The translations under genes were made by a program, and so were the position numbers. Positions 53,011 to 62,685 of a stretch of 64,000 nt of DNA are shown piece by piece. The first letter of the stretch is position 1; each line of letters opens with the position of its first letter. The stretch lies in NCBI GenBank assembly GCA_019638025.1, contig JAHBUO010000002.1, positions 62,001 through 126,000 on the forward strand, given 5' to 3'. This DNA is from Ignavibacteriaceae bacterium. GTDB taxonomy: Bacteria; Bacteroidota; Ignavibacteria; Ignavibacteriales; Ignavibacteriaceae. Below the pieces are notes generated by a model that did not search any database, was not told the DNA's origin, and was given only the letters and a program-made list of their open reading frames with translations.

Positions 53011-55119
53011 ATGTTAGTTAGTAAAGAAGTTGTTATCGGCGGAAAAACTTTATCAATAGAAACCGGAAGATTTGCAAAACAAGCAAACGGTTCGGTTATG
53101 GTTCGTTACGGCGATACAATGGTTCTGGTTACTGCTTGCGCAGCTGAAGAAGCAAAAGAAGATCAAGATTTTTTTCCTCTTCAGGTTGAATATAGAGAAA
53201 AATCATCCGCTGCCGGTAAGTTTCCGGGGGGCTTCTTTAAGCGTGAAGGGAAACCTACAGAAAAGGAAATTTTAAGTGCTCGTTTAATCGATAGACCTAT
53301 AAGACCACTTTTCCCTGAGTCATATAAAAATGAAACTCAAGTGATTGCGTTAGTTTTTTCGTATGACGGAGAAAATGATGCTGATGTTCTTGGAGCTGTT
53401 GGTGCATCTGCGGCTTTAGCTGTTTCAGATATTCCGTTTGATGGTCCTATTGGTGAAGTTAGAGTAGGAAGAATTAATGGCGAGTTTATACTTAATCCAA
53501 CTCATGCACAAGTTGCTGAAAGTGATGTTGAACTTGTTGTAACAGGAACAGCCGATTCAATTATGATGGTTGAAGGTGAGTCAAAAGAAGTGAGTGAAGA
53601 AGTAATGCTTAACGCATTAAAATTTGCCCATGAAGAAATCAAAAAAATAGTTCAGCTTCAACTTGATTTAGTTGCCGTCTGCGGTAAACCAAAGAAAATA
53701 GCTCCTACGGTTGGTATCGACCAAGAATTGTTTAATGATGTTAAAGCTTTAGCTTATGATAAGTTTAAATCAATAGTTGCTTCAATTCTTGCAAAAGAAG
53801 AAAGAAGTAAAGCCAATAAAGAACTTACTTCAGAAGTAAAAGCAGCTCTTGCTGAAAAATATCCTGAAAAAGAAAAAACAATCGGAACAATTCTTCACGA
53901 TCTCGAAAAAGAATTGATGCGTGAAAGAATTCTTACTGAAGGTTTAAGACTTGATGGAAGAAATACAACTCAAATTAGACCGATTACGGTTGAGTTGGGT
54001 GTTCTGGCAAGAACTCACGGTTCATCATTATTCACAAGAGGTGAAACTCAAAGTTTAGCTACTTTAACTTTAGGCACAAAGAACGATGAACAAATCATCG
54101 ATGGTTTATTGATGGAATACACCAAGAGATTTTTGCTTCACTATAATTTCCCTCCGTTTAGTGTGGGTGAAGTTGGCAGAATGAGTGGTGTTGGAAGGCG
54201 TGAAGTTGGTCATGGTAATCTTGCTGAAAGAGCCCTAAAAAATATGATTCCTTCTGATGATAAATTCCCTTATACAATAAGGCTTATCTCAGATATTTTG
54301 GAATCGAACGGTTCATCATCAATGGCTTCGGTTTGTTCTGGTTCATTAGCCTTGATGGATGGCGGTGTTCCAATTAAGAGTGCCGTAGCAGGAATAGCAA
54401 TGGGACTTATAAAAGAAGGTTCAGAATTTGCAATCCTTTCAGATATTCTAGGAAACGAAGATCATCTTGGCGATATGGATTTCAAAGTTGCAGGAACTTC
54501 CGAAGGTATTACAGCTCTTCAGATGGATATTAAAATTCAGGGAATCTCATTCGAAATTATGGAAAAAGCCTTAGCTCAAGCCAAAGATGGAAGAATGCAT
54601 ATCCTCGGAATTATGAATGAAGCAATCAGTCAACCACGAGAATCAATATCTCACTATGCACCAAGCCTAATTCAAATAAAAGTTGAAACTGACCAAATCG
54701 GTTTAATCATCGGTTCGGGTGGTAAAACTGTGCAGGGTATGCAAAGATTATTCGGAGTAGAAATCAACATTGCCGAAGATGGTACCGTTAATATCGCTTC
54801 TCCTAATAAAGAAAGCGCAGCCAAGTGTAAAGAATACATTAAAGGCTTAACCGCAACACCTGAAGTTGGAGAAATTTACGATGGTGTAGTCACAAAGATA
54901 ATGGAGTTCGGTGCATTTGTTGAAATTCTTCCGGGTAAAGAAGGATTATTGCATATTTCACAAATTGATACAAAGCGTGTTAATAAAGTTACCGATTACC
55001 TAAAAGAAGGGGACAACGTTAAAGTAAAACTTCTTAAGGTTGAAAACGGTAAGTACAGCTTGAGTAGAAAAGAACTTCTTCCTCCTCCAAGTCCAACAAC
55101 AGAGGAAGTAAAAAGCTAA
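53011..55119 (+). CDS. pnp: Polynucleotide phosphorylase
   Basis: This 702-residue protein has two RNase PH-like domains. The first has the FFPLQVEYREK and GFFKREGKPTEKE motifs. The second is the active one, with LFTRGETQSLATLTLG and DILGNEDHLGDMDFKVAGT holding the phosphate- and metal-binding aspartates. Between them is an all-helical linker. KH (IGLIIGSGGKTVQGM) and S1 (GEIYDGVVTKIMEFGAFVEI) domains follow. It degrades RNA 3' to 5' with phosphate. It is the last gene of the translation/RNA operon, before a strong terminator. Confidence 0.99.
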   Translation: MLVSKEVVIGGKTLSIETGRFAKQANGSVMVRYGDTMVLVTACAAEEAKEDQDFFPLQVEYREKSSAAGKFPGGFFKREGKPTEKEILSARLIDRPIRPLFPESYKNETQVIALVFSYDGENDADVLGAVGASAALAVSDIPFDGPIGEVRVGRINGEFILNPTHAQVAESDVELVVTGTADSIMMVEGESKEVSEEVMLNALKFAHEEIKKIVQLQLDLVAVCGKPKKIAPTVGIDQELFNDVKALAYDKFKSIVASILAKEERSKANKELTSEVKAALAEKYPEKEKTIGTILHDLEKELMRERILTEGLRLDGRNTTQIRPITVELGVLARTHGSSLFTRGETQSLATLTLGTKNDEQIIDGLLMEYTKRFLLHYNFPPFSVGEVGRMSGVGRREVGHGNLAERALKNMIPSDDKFPYTIRLISDILESNGSSSMASVCSGSLALMDGGVPIKSAVAGIAMGLIKEGSEFAILSDILGNEDHLGDMDFKVAGTSEGITALQMDIKIQGISFEIMEKALAQAKDGRMHILGIMNEAISQPRESISHYAPSLIQIKVETDQIGLIIGSGGKTVQGMQRLFGVEINIAEDGTVNIASPNKESAAKCKEYIKGLTATPEVGEIYDGVVTKIMEFGAFVEILPGKEGLLHISQIDTKRVNKVTDYLKEGDNVKVKLLKVENGKYSLSRKELLPPPSPTTEEVKS

Positions 55120-55127
55120 TTTATTTA

Positions 55128-55167
55128 AACTCAGTGTTACTATTTGGTAACACTGAGTTGTTTTTTA
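55128..55167 (+). terminator. Strong Rho-independent terminator after pnp
   Basis: AACTCAGTGTTAC (55128-55140) and GTAACACTGAGTT (55147-55159) form a perfect 13-bp stem with a six-base loop, followed by GTTTTTTA. It begins 8 bp after the pnp stop and closes the rimP-pnp operon. Confidence 0.95.
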
Positions 55168-55400
55168 TAGTTAAGTCTTCAACATAAGAAAGACACAAGT
55201 TTTTTCAACGAAAGTATTTCGATTGAATCATTTTATACAATTAGTTAAACAAATATCCGAACTATTACTTGCTTTGGTTGTAAGTCCTTTTATAGATAAG
55301 GACAATCCCAATCAACATGCAAATTTTGCTTACAAATATCACGACATAAGCAACGATGGATATTTTTGTCAACAACCAAATATTTTAAGTTTTATATTAT
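55168..55400 (+). other. AT-rich leader of the RNase G operon
   Basis: 233 bp without a credible gene. A 91-codon frame from 55223 runs into the next gene and has no conserved content. The region should carry the promoter of the rng operon, and a long 5' leader would be in keeping with autoregulated RNase E/G genes. I could not single out the -10/-35 boxes or a structured element with confidence. Confidence 0.3.
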
Positions 55401-56966
55401 ATGATAAAAGAGATTATCATAAATTCTTCTGCTACACAGACACGGGTTGCAATAACCGAAGACGGAAATTTAATCGACTTCTTTGTCGATTATCCTGAAA
55501 ACAGAAGAATGGTGGGCGATATTTACCTTGGTAAAGTTGCCCGAGTGTTACCCGGCATAAAAGCCGCCTTTGTTGATATCGGAATGAAGCACGATGCGTT
55601 TCTTCATTTTTCTGATATTGGCGAAAGAACAAAAGATTTTCAAGCCTTAGCGGGCGAAGATTTAGACATTGAAATTGAAGAGAATGAAAAAAAGTCTTCA
55701 AAAGAAACTCCCCCGATAAAAGAGCAAACAGAGATGATTAACGGTGTCCCTAAGTTAAAAAAGGGACAAGATATAATCATTCAGATTACTAAAGAACCGG
55801 TTAATAATAAAGGTGTTAGAGTTACTTCATCCGTTTCTCTGCCGGGAAGGTTTTGTGTTCTTCTTCCCTTTGACGATAAAATAGGAATTTCTAAAAAGAT
55901 TTACGATTTCAAAGAGCGTAGAAGACTAAGAACGATAGCAAGAAGTATTCTTCCGCAGAATTGTGGATTGATAATTCGTACAGTTGCTAAAAATCAATCC
56001 GAAGAAGCCTTATCAGAAGATTTGAAGTATCTTAAAAAAACTTGGGAAGAGATTGAAGCAGCGGTAAAATCTGAAGAACCCCCTTCGTTATTGTATCAAG
56101 ACCTCAATACAACGTCAAGTGTAATCCGTGATTTATTCTCTGCAGATGTTTCGAAAGTTTTTATCGATTCGAAAAAACTGTTTAAGCAGATAAAGAGTTA
56201 TGTTTCCCTTGTTCATCCTCAGCTTGCCGAAAAAATTGAGCATTATAAATCACAACGGCCAATTTTTGAGACATTCAAAATCGAAGAGCAAATTAAGACT
56301 TTAATCGGTAGAAAAGTTCCGCTTAAAAGTGGTGGTTATCTGATTATTGAACACACCGAAGCGATGGTTGTTATTGATGTTAACAGTGGTCGTTATGCCG
56401 CAAATAAAGAGCAAGAATTGAATTCATTGAAGACAGACCTTGAGGCCTCACGCGAAATAGCACGTCAATTAAGATTACGTGATATTGGTGGGCTGATTGT
56501 GATTGATTTTATTGATCTCGAAGATGAAAAGAATCGAAAAAAAGTATTTGATGAATTAAAAAAAGAATTCAGAAGAGACAGAGCAAAAGTCTCTGTGCTT
56601 CCAATGTCTGATTTTGGTCTTGTTGAAATTACACGTCAAAGAATTCGCCAAAATATATCCCAAGCTATGAACGAAGTTTGCCCTCATTGCGAAGGAACGG
56701 GTTTATTAACCAAAAAATCACACGTTCTTTATGACATTGAAGAATGGTTGAAAAAATATAAGAGACAACGTCAAGGAAGATCACTGATATTAAAATGTAA
56801 TCCAACCTTAGCCATGAAGATGCGTGAAGGAAAATTTTCTTATATTTTAAAAGCACAATTTAAAAACTTAATGAGAATTAAAGTTTCAGAAGATCCTAAT
56901 CTTAACATCAGTCAATTTCGGTTTATTGTAGCAAAAACTAAGAAAGATGTTACCGAGGATATCTGA
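55401..56966 (+). CDS. rng: Ribonuclease G/E-family endoribonuclease
   Basis: This 521-residue protein has an N-terminal S1-like region, interrupted by a Lys/Glu-rich insert (about 95-120) as in Bacteroidota homologues. The 5'-sensor/RNase H-like part follows. Catalytic DNase I-like motifs are MVVIDVNSGRYA and IVIDFIDLEDE with the two metal-binding aspartates. CPHCEGTGLL is the zinc-link. It lacks the long degradosome scaffold of RNase E. It trims 16S rRNA 5' ends and decays mRNA. It is the first gene of the operon that follows the pnp terminator. Confidence 0.95.
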   Translation: MIKEIIINSSATQTRVAITEDGNLIDFFVDYPENRRMVGDIYLGKVARVLPGIKAAFVDIGMKHDAFLHFSDIGERTKDFQALAGEDLDIEIEENEKKSSKETPPIKEQTEMINGVPKLKKGQDIIIQITKEPVNNKGVRVTSSVSLPGRFCVLLPFDDKIGISKKIYDFKERRRLRTIARSILPQNCGLIIRTVAKNQSEEALSEDLKYLKKTWEEIEAAVKSEEPPSLLYQDLNTTSSVIRDLFSADVSKVFIDSKKLFKQIKSYVSLVHPQLAEKIEHYKSQRPIFETFKIEEQIKTLIGRKVPLKSGGYLIIEHTEAMVVIDVNSGRYAANKEQELNSLKTDLEASREIARQLRLRDIGGLIVIDFIDLEDEKNRKKVFDELKKEFRRDRAKVSVLPMSDFGLVEITRQRIRQNISQAMNEVCPHCEGTGLLTKKSHVLYDIEEWLKKYKRQRQGRSLILKCNPTLAMKMREGKFSYILKAQFKNLMRIKVSEDPNLNISQFRFIVAKTKKDVTEDI

Positions 56967-56987
56967 CAAAACCAACAGGAGGCATAC

Positions 56988-57635
56988 ATGAAAATATTTA
57001 TAGATACCGCAAACATTAATGAAATTAAAGAAGCCGCCGCACTCGGTTTGCTTGATGGGGTTACTACAAATCCCTCGCTTGTAGCAAAAGAAGGAAAAGA
57101 TTTCAGAACACTTTTGAACGAAATTCTTGAAGTTGTTGATGGACCTGTTAGTGCTGAAGTTATTTCTACCGATTATGATGGAATAATTAAAGAAGGAAGA
57201 TTACTTTCTGCAATTCACGAAAATATTGTAGTCAAAGTCCCTTTAATTAGAGAAGGATTAAAAGCAGTGAAAGTCTTTTCGGAAGAAGGGATTAAAACCA
57301 ACGTTACACTTTGCTTTTCTACTTCTCAAGCGCTTCTCGCGGCTAAAGCGGGAGCTACTTATATCAGTCCTTTTGTTGGAAGGTTAGATGACATAAGTAC
57401 AAATGGAATGGAATTAATCAATCAAATTGTAAGCGTCTATCGAAATTACGATTACAAAACAGAAGTTCTTGTTGCAAGTATTCGCCATCCTCTTCACTTT
57501 GTTGAAGCAGCTCTCATTGGTGCAGATGTATGTACCATTCCTTACAATGTAATTGATAAATTATTTGATCATCCGCTAACGGATATCGGCTTAAAGAAAT
57601 TTTTAGCTGATTGGGATAAATCTAAAAAACAATAA
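56988..57635 (+). CDS. fsa: Fructose-6-phosphate aldolase / small transaldolase
   Basis: This 215-residue protein has the short TalB-like subfamily signature: [40 protein letters not shown] with the Schiff-base lysine, and [20 protein letters not shown], then [11 protein letters not shown]. It makes or splits fructose-6-phosphate from dihydroxyacetone and glyceraldehyde-3-phosphate, or acts as transaldolase in the pentose phosphate pathway. The length (about 215-220) is that of Fsa/TalC. AGGAGG precedes the start. Confidence 0.93.
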   Translation: MKIFIDTANINEIKEAAALGLLDGVTTNPSLVAKEGKDFRTLLNEILEVVDGPVSAEVISTDYDGIIKEGRLLSAIHENIVVKVPLIREGLKAVKVFSEEGIKTNVTLCFSTSQALLAAKAGATYISPFVGRLDDISTNGMELINQIVSVYRNYDYKTEVLVASIRHPLHFVEAALIGADVCTIPYNVIDKLFDHPLTDIGLKKFLADWDKSKKQ

Positions 57636-57652
57636 ACTTTATTGGAAGAATC

Positions 57653-58738
57653 GTGAATAAGAAAACTCGTTTTTACGAATTACATAAACTTAATAACGCA
57701 AAAATTGTTGACTTTGCCGGTTATGAAATGCCGATTCAATATTCATCAATTATTGCAGAACATAAAGCAGTAAGAAATTCAGTAGGCGTTTTCGATGTTA
57801 GTCACATGGGTGAAGTTTTCATCAGAGGTGAAAAAGCACTCGACTTTGTTCAACATATTACAACTAATGATGCATCAAAATTAACCCCGGGACGAGTTCA
57901 ATACTCGGCAATGTGTTATCCTGATGCCGGAATTGTTGACGATTTATTGGTTTATTGCATTGCAGAAGATGAATTTATGCTTGTGGTAAACGCTTCTAAT
58001 CTTGAAAAAGACTTTAATTGGATGAACACCAATAATTCTTTCGATGTACAAATTGTTAACGAAAGCGATGAATTTTCATTACTCGCAGTACAAGGACCGG
58101 AATCAAAAACTGTAATTCAAAAAATCACCAAAGAAGAAATCAATCTTGAGTACTATCACTTCATGAAAGCAGAAGTTGCGGGAGTTGAAATGATATTGTC
58201 AAGAACCGGTTATACAGGTGAACTCGGTTTTGAACTCTACTTTAAGGGTGATGAACAAGTCGCTACAACGGTTTGGAATGCAATTTTTGAAGCCGGAAAA
58301 GAATTTAATGTTCAGCCGATTGGTTTAGGCGCAAGAGATTCACTTAGATTAGAAATGGGTTTTTGTTTGTACGGGAACGATATCGACGAAACTACAAATC
58401 CATTAGAAGCCGGGCTTGGATGGATTACCAAACTTCAAAAGAAGAGTTTCATCGGCAAAGAAGCCATTCTAAAAATTAAAGAAGATGGTTTGAAAAGGAA
58501 ATTAGTCCCACTTTTAATTGAAGATAAAGCTTTCCCGCGACACGGTTATGAAGTCGTTTGTAACGGGAAAAAAGTTGGTACGGTTACAAGCGGAACGGTT
58601 AGTCCAATTTTAGAAAAAGGGATTGCTATGGCGTACGTTGAGTCTGAGTATGCAGTTGAAAAAAATCACCTTTTTATTTTAATTCGAGGGAAGGAAGTTT
58701 CTGCCGAAGTAGTACGACTCCCTTTTCTAACAAGATAA
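57653..58738 (+). CDS. gcvT: Glycine cleavage system T protein (aminomethyltransferase)
   Basis: This 361-residue protein, GTG start, has FAGYEMPIQYSSIIAEHKAVR, VGVFDVSHMGEVFIRG, and TNDASKLTPGRVQYSAMCY. The catalytic/folate region is RTGYTGELGFELYF and GLGARDSLRLEMGFCLYGND. The C-terminal barrel has VTSGTVSPILEKGIAMAYV. It transfers the methylene group from aminomethyl-lipoyl H protein to tetrahydrofolate, releasing ammonia. gcvP and gcvH are not in the window, so the complex is encoded at separate loci. Confidence 0.95.
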   Translation: MNKKTRFYELHKLNNAKIVDFAGYEMPIQYSSIIAEHKAVRNSVGVFDVSHMGEVFIRGEKALDFVQHITTNDASKLTPGRVQYSAMCYPDAGIVDDLLVYCIAEDEFMLVVNASNLEKDFNWMNTNNSFDVQIVNESDEFSLLAVQGPESKTVIQKITKEEINLEYYHFMKAEVAGVEMILSRTGYTGELGFELYFKGDEQVATTVWNAIFEAGKEFNVQPIGLGARDSLRLEMGFCLYGNDIDETTNPLEAGLGWITKLQKKSFIGKEAILKIKEDGLKRKLVPLLIEDKAFPRHGYEVVCNGKKVGTVTSGTVSPILEKGIAMAYVESEYAVEKNHLFILIRGKEVSAEVVRLPFLTR

Positions 58739-58763
58739 TTTTATCCTTTACAGAAAACTATAG

Positions 58764-59519
58764 ATGAAAATTAATGTAATCATATCGCCTCCAAATGTGG
58801 ATGAACTTTACTTTACCGGTAAAACAACAGTTATTATTGATGTTCTTCGTGCAACAACAACAATCACAACTGCGCTAATAAACGGAGCTAAAGAAATTGT
58901 TCCGGTCAGTTCTGTTGAATTCGCAATGAAAGCTTCCGGAAGTATGTTCGGTGGTCAAACTTTACTTGGTGGTGAGCGAAATACAAAGAAAATTGACGGA
59001 TTCAATTTGGGCAATTCCCCTTTTGAGTATAAATCAGAAACTATCTCCGGGAAATCAATTATTCTATTTACCTCTAATGGTTCAAAAGCAATTGTAAAAT
59101 CAAAGTTTTCAGAACATTCGATTATTTGTTCCTTTCATAATTTAACAGCTGTTGCAAAGTATTTAGTTGAATTGAATAACAATGTCGAAATACTCTGTAG
59201 CGGGCGTAACGGAGTTTTTAGTTTAGAAGATACAATTTGTGCGGGAAAACTTGTTACTGAAATTACTTCATTGAAAGAAGGAATTGAATTAACTGATTCA
59301 TCTTTAGCAGCATTAACTCTTGCAAAATCATTAGGGAAAAATCTGAAAAAGATGTTAATGGAATCCGAACACGGGAAAATACTTGTTGAAAATGGATTTG
59401 AAGAAGACATCAAGTATTGTAGTAAACTGAATACAACGGATGTAATTCCGGTTTTTTCGAATAATGTTATCAAAATACTTAATATAATAAAATCCGAAGT
59501 TACAACGACTTCGGAGTAA
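58764..59519 (+). CDS. comB: ComB-like 2-phosphosulfolactate phosphatase
   Basis: This 251-residue protein has VIIDVLRATTTITTALINGA and LGGERNTKKIDGFNLGNSP, then SIILFTSNGSKAI and LCSGRNGVFSLEDTICAGKL, together the ComB family signature. In methanogens it dephosphorylates phosphosulfolactate in coenzyme M synthesis. Bacterial relatives are common without coenzyme M and may make sulfolactate or have another phosphatase role. The remaining coenzyme M genes are not visible here. It sits between gcvT and ftsK with gaps of 25 and 7 bp. Confidence 0.9.
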   Translation: MKINVIISPPNVDELYFTGKTTVIIDVLRATTTITTALINGAKEIVPVSSVEFAMKASGSMFGGQTLLGGERNTKKIDGFNLGNSPFEYKSETISGKSIILFTSNGSKAIVKSKFSEHSIICSFHNLTAVAKYLVELNNNVEILCSGRNGVFSLEDTICAGKLVTEITSLKEGIELTDSSLAALTLAKSLGKNLKKMLMESEHGKILVENGFEEDIKYCSKLNTTDVIPVFSNNVIKILNIIKSEVTTTSE

Positions 59520-59526
59520 TGGAATT

Positions 59527-62073
59527 ATGGCAAAGAAAACCAAACCGGTAGTAAAGCCACCGGAAAATAAATCTCCCTTTTTTTCATTGTCCTCAGAGAA
59601 AAAAACTAAAATCTGGGGACTTTTTCTTATTGTTGCATCGATATTAATATTCATCAGCTTAATAACGTATTCGAGAATAGACGAATATCTTCTTGATTAT
59701 CCTCTAATGATGATTCTCAAATCACTTGGAGATTCAAATCTAAACTTAACCGCTTCAAACTGGCTTGGTATTTTTGGTGTTTATATTTCGAATTTTTTAT
59801 TTAAATCAACAATCGGATTTTTTGCATTCATAATGCCTGTATTGATTTTTTTATGGGGTTTCTCATTCTTTGTTCCCATTACAACAAAAAGACTTTTACA
59901 CACCGCAAATTTCTTGTTGTTTGTTGGGTTGCTCACTTCCGGATTTTTTGGAGTTCTCAGAATAAGATTAGGGATTTTATTCGACTGGTATGAACTCTCA
60001 GGTAAAGTTGGTGATTTTATTGGTAGTTCGTTAGGAATGCTCTTGGGTAGTATCGGCGCGATATTATTCCTTATTACAGCGATGACAGTCACCTTGATTA
60101 TTGCCTTTGATATCAAGATAGAAAAAATCTTTCATGCCCTAAAATCACTTTTTACCGCTTCACTCGATAGCGTAAAAGATAAGTTGAATAGTGATGACAA
60201 CGATGCGAACCAAATCGATAAAAAAGAAGAAGAAAATCTTGATAAGATCAAAGCTCTGAGAGAAAAATCTAAAAAGAAAGAACCACCTTTTCCTCAGCAA
60301 GAAGAGAAGGAGACAAACGATGAACGAAAAGACACAACTATCAGAATTTTAAGAAAAGACCAACAAGGAGATTCTGATAAAAATCCTTCAATTCCGGACG
60401 AGTTAAAAAACATTAAAGTATCGGACGAAAAAATTCAGAAGAAAAAAGGGGAAAAAGCGAAAGTTCAAATTGAAGAATTTCCTGTTGAAGACCCTGCTAA
60501 TCCGGCGCCTTCAGCTCAGGACGATTCGGATGATATAAATGTAATTCGTGAAAAAGAAGCTGCCAAACCGGACCCATGGGATGAGAAGATTAAATACAAC
60601 AAGTTGACTATAGATTTACTCGATCCAATCCCTCAGGAAGATTTTAAAGTTGCCGAAGACGAACTAAAGCGAAATGCCGAGCTATTAAAAGAGAAATTAG
60701 CTCTTTTCGATATTGAAATTGAAGATATATCTGTAACTCCCGGGCCCGTAGTAACATTGTACGAAATCAAGCCCGCACCCGGCGTTAAGATTAGTAAAAT
60801 TGTTAGTCTTGAAAACGATATAGCTTTAGCATTAGCAGCAAGAGGAATACGAATCATTGCTCCTATACCCGGTAAGAGTGCTATTGGTGTTGAAATACCA
60901 AACTTAAATGCTTCTCTTGTTGTTGCAAGGTCAGTTGTTGGTGCAGTAACAACTTCAAAGTTTGAACTGCCTCTGGCTTTTGGAAAAACAATTGCAGGTG
61001 ATGTTTATTTGACAGACTTAGCAAAAATGCCTCACATGCTAATTGCAGGCTCTACTGGATCCGGAAAAAGTGTTGGTATTAATATGATTATAGCGAGTTT
61101 GTTATATGCAAAACATCCTTCTGAGGTTAAACTTGCTATTATTGATCCGAAGAAAATTGAACTTTCATTTTATAAATCGTTAAGGAAGCATTACCTGGCG
61201 GTTTCTCCCGATTTAGAAGAAGAAATTGTAACAATCCCACAAAATGCAATTTTACTTCTGAAATCTATTGAATACGAAATGGAACAACGATATGACAGAC
61301 TTGCTAAAGTCGGTGTTAGGAATATCGTTGAGTATAATCAAAAAGTTTCAGACCCGATCAAGAAACCAAAAGATGACGAAAAAATTAAACATCATTTTCT
61401 CCCTTACATTGTAGTTATAATTGATGAGTTAGCGGATTTGATGATAACTGCCGGAAAAGAAGTTGAAGAGCCAATTGCGCGTCTTGCACAATTAGCAAGA
61501 GCAGTTGGGATTCACCTTGTTGTAGCTACTCAGCGACCATCTGTAAATGTAATTACAGGTGTTATAAAAGCAAATTTCAGTGCAAGAATTGCTTACCAAG
61601 TTGCTACTAAGATTGATTCACGAACAATACTTGATATGAATGGTGCAGAGCAATTATTAGGACGTGGTGATATGCTTTATCTTCCAACCGGAACACCAAA
61701 GCCAATAAGAATTCAGAATGCTTTCATTACAACAGAAGAAGTTGAAAAAATAACTCAGTTTATTCAAAGTCAGCAGGGTTATTCTAAACCATATTATTTG
61801 CCATCTTTGTACGATAAAAAGAAAGATAGCGGTACTCGTTCAATGGAGGATTTAGACCCATTATTTGAAGATGCAGCAAGAGTGATTGTTAAGTTCCAAC
61901 AGGGTTCTGTTTCTCTATTGCAAAGAAGATTGAAATTGGGTTATTCAAGAGCTGCGAGAATTGTTGATCAACTTGAAGATGCCGGGATTGTTGGTCCTAA
62001 CGATGGAAGCAAAGCCCGTGAAGTTATTGTTGAAAGTGAAGAACAACTTGAAACGATACTTCGTAATCTTTGA
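59527..62073 (+). CDS. ftsK: DNA translocase FtsK/SpoIIIE
   Basis: This 848-residue protein has four N-terminal transmembrane segments (about 37-200), a charged linker (about 215-360), and the alpha/beta motor with LIAGSTGSGKSVGINM (Walker A), YIVVIIDELADLMI (Walker B) and VVATQRPSVNVITG. The C-terminal gamma winged helix has VSLLQRRLKLGYSRAARIVDQLE. It pumps DNA through the division septum and activates XerCD at dif. Sequence guidance by the gamma domain implies polarised KOPS-like octamers in the genome. It precedes lolA by 27 bp, a usual arrangement in this phylum. Confidence 0.98.
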   Translation: MAKKTKPVVKPPENKSPFFSLSSEKKTKIWGLFLIVASILIFISLITYSRIDEYLLDYPLMMILKSLGDSNLNLTASNWLGIFGVYISNFLFKSTIGFFAFIMPVLIFLWGFSFFVPITTKRLLHTANFLLFVGLLTSGFFGVLRIRLGILFDWYELSGKVGDFIGSSLGMLLGSIGAILFLITAMTVTLIIAFDIKIEKIFHALKSLFTASLDSVKDKLNSDDNDANQIDKKEEENLDKIKALREKSKKKEPPFPQQEEKETNDERKDTTIRILRKDQQGDSDKNPSIPDELKNIKVSDEKIQKKKGEKAKVQIEEFPVEDPANPAPSAQDDSDDINVIREKEAAKPDPWDEKIKYNKLTIDLLDPIPQEDFKVAEDELKRNAELLKEKLALFDIEIEDISVTPGPVVTLYEIKPAPGVKISKIVSLENDIALALAARGIRIIAPIPGKSAIGVEIPNLNASLVVARSVVGAVTTSKFELPLAFGKTIAGDVYLTDLAKMPHMLIAGSTGSGKSVGINMIIASLLYAKHPSEVKLAIIDPKKIELSFYKSLRKHYLAVSPDLEEEIVTIPQNAILLLKSIEYEMEQRYDRLAKVGVRNIVEYNQKVSDPIKKPKDDEKIKHHFLPYIVVIIDELADLMITAGKEVEEPIARLAQLARAVGIHLVVATQRPSVNVITGVIKANFSARIAYQVATKIDSRTILDMNGAEQLLGRGDMLYLPTGTPKPIRIQNAFITTEEVEKITQFIQSQQGYSKPYYLPSLYDKKKDSGTRSMEDLDPLFEDAARVIVKFQQGSVSLLQRRLKLGYSRAARIVDQLEDAGIVGPNDGSKAREVIVESEEQLETILRNL

Positions 62074-62100
62074 TGCGTCTAATTTATAAAAGTTAGTCTT

Positions 62101-62685
62101 ATGAAAATTTTAGCATTTATATTTTTCGTCAATTTTATCTTAATCCCACAGAGCATCGGTATTGCCGATGTTCAGAAAAAATTTAATTCGATTGAAGATT
62201 TTTCAGCTGAATTTAAGCAATCTGTAGACGGGAAAATTGGATTATCCGGCAAAATCTTTTTTAAAAAGAAGAATAACTTCCGTGCTGAATTAAAAAACTT
62301 AACTATAATTACCGATGGAGTTTCATCATGGAATTACCAGCAGCGAGATAATAAAGTAATTATCAGCGATTATTCGGAAGATGATCAATCTTTGTTCTCA
62401 ATTGAAAAATTAATATTAGAATATCCGTCAAAGTGTAAAATTGAAGAATCGAGTGAAGGTGGGCGTAGTGTAATTCTTCTTACTTCACAAACCGCCTCAT
62501 TAAATTTTAAGCGTGCAAAACTCTGGGTTGATGAAAATTCTTTAATAACCAAAATGATTATAACCGATTTGAATAATTCTCAAATTCTTGTCGAATTCAA
62601 TAATTATAAGCTTAATCAGAAAATCCCACAAAGCAAATTTAACTTTACTCCACCGGAAGGATGCAAAGTTATTGACCTCAGATAA
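62101..62685 (+). CDS. lolA: Outer-membrane lipoprotein carrier LolA
   Basis: This 194-residue periplasmic protein has a signal peptide (about 1-20). DFSAEFKQSVDGKIGLSGKIFFKKKNNFRAEL (seen in pieces) forms the half-barrel strands. TDGVSSWNYQQRDNKVIISDY follows, similar to the LolA core (xDGxxxWxYxxxxxQVxxxxx). It ferries lipoproteins from LolCDE to the outer membrane. The C-terminal FTPPEGCKVIDLR matches the FxPPxGxxVxxL end of the family. Confidence 0.9.
   Translation: MKILAFIFFVNFILIPQSIGIADVQKKFNSIEDFSAEFKQSVDGKIGLSGKIFFKKKNNFRAELKNLTIITDGVSSWNYQQRDNKVIISDYSEDDQSLFSIEKLILEYPSKCKIEESSEGGRSVILLTSQTASLNFKRAKLWVDENSLITKMIITDLNNSQILVEFNNYKLNQKIPQSKFNFTPPEGCKVIDLR

Noticed and set aside
55223-55498. 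91-codon plus-strand frame before rng
   Set aside because: It overlaps the rng start by about 100 bp in another frame, its protein has no recognisable pattern, and no ribosome site is present.
62588-62671. Longer N-terminus for the flippase-like gene
   Set aside because: The added residues overlap lolA, look non-coding and lack a ribosome site. TTG 62672 has one.
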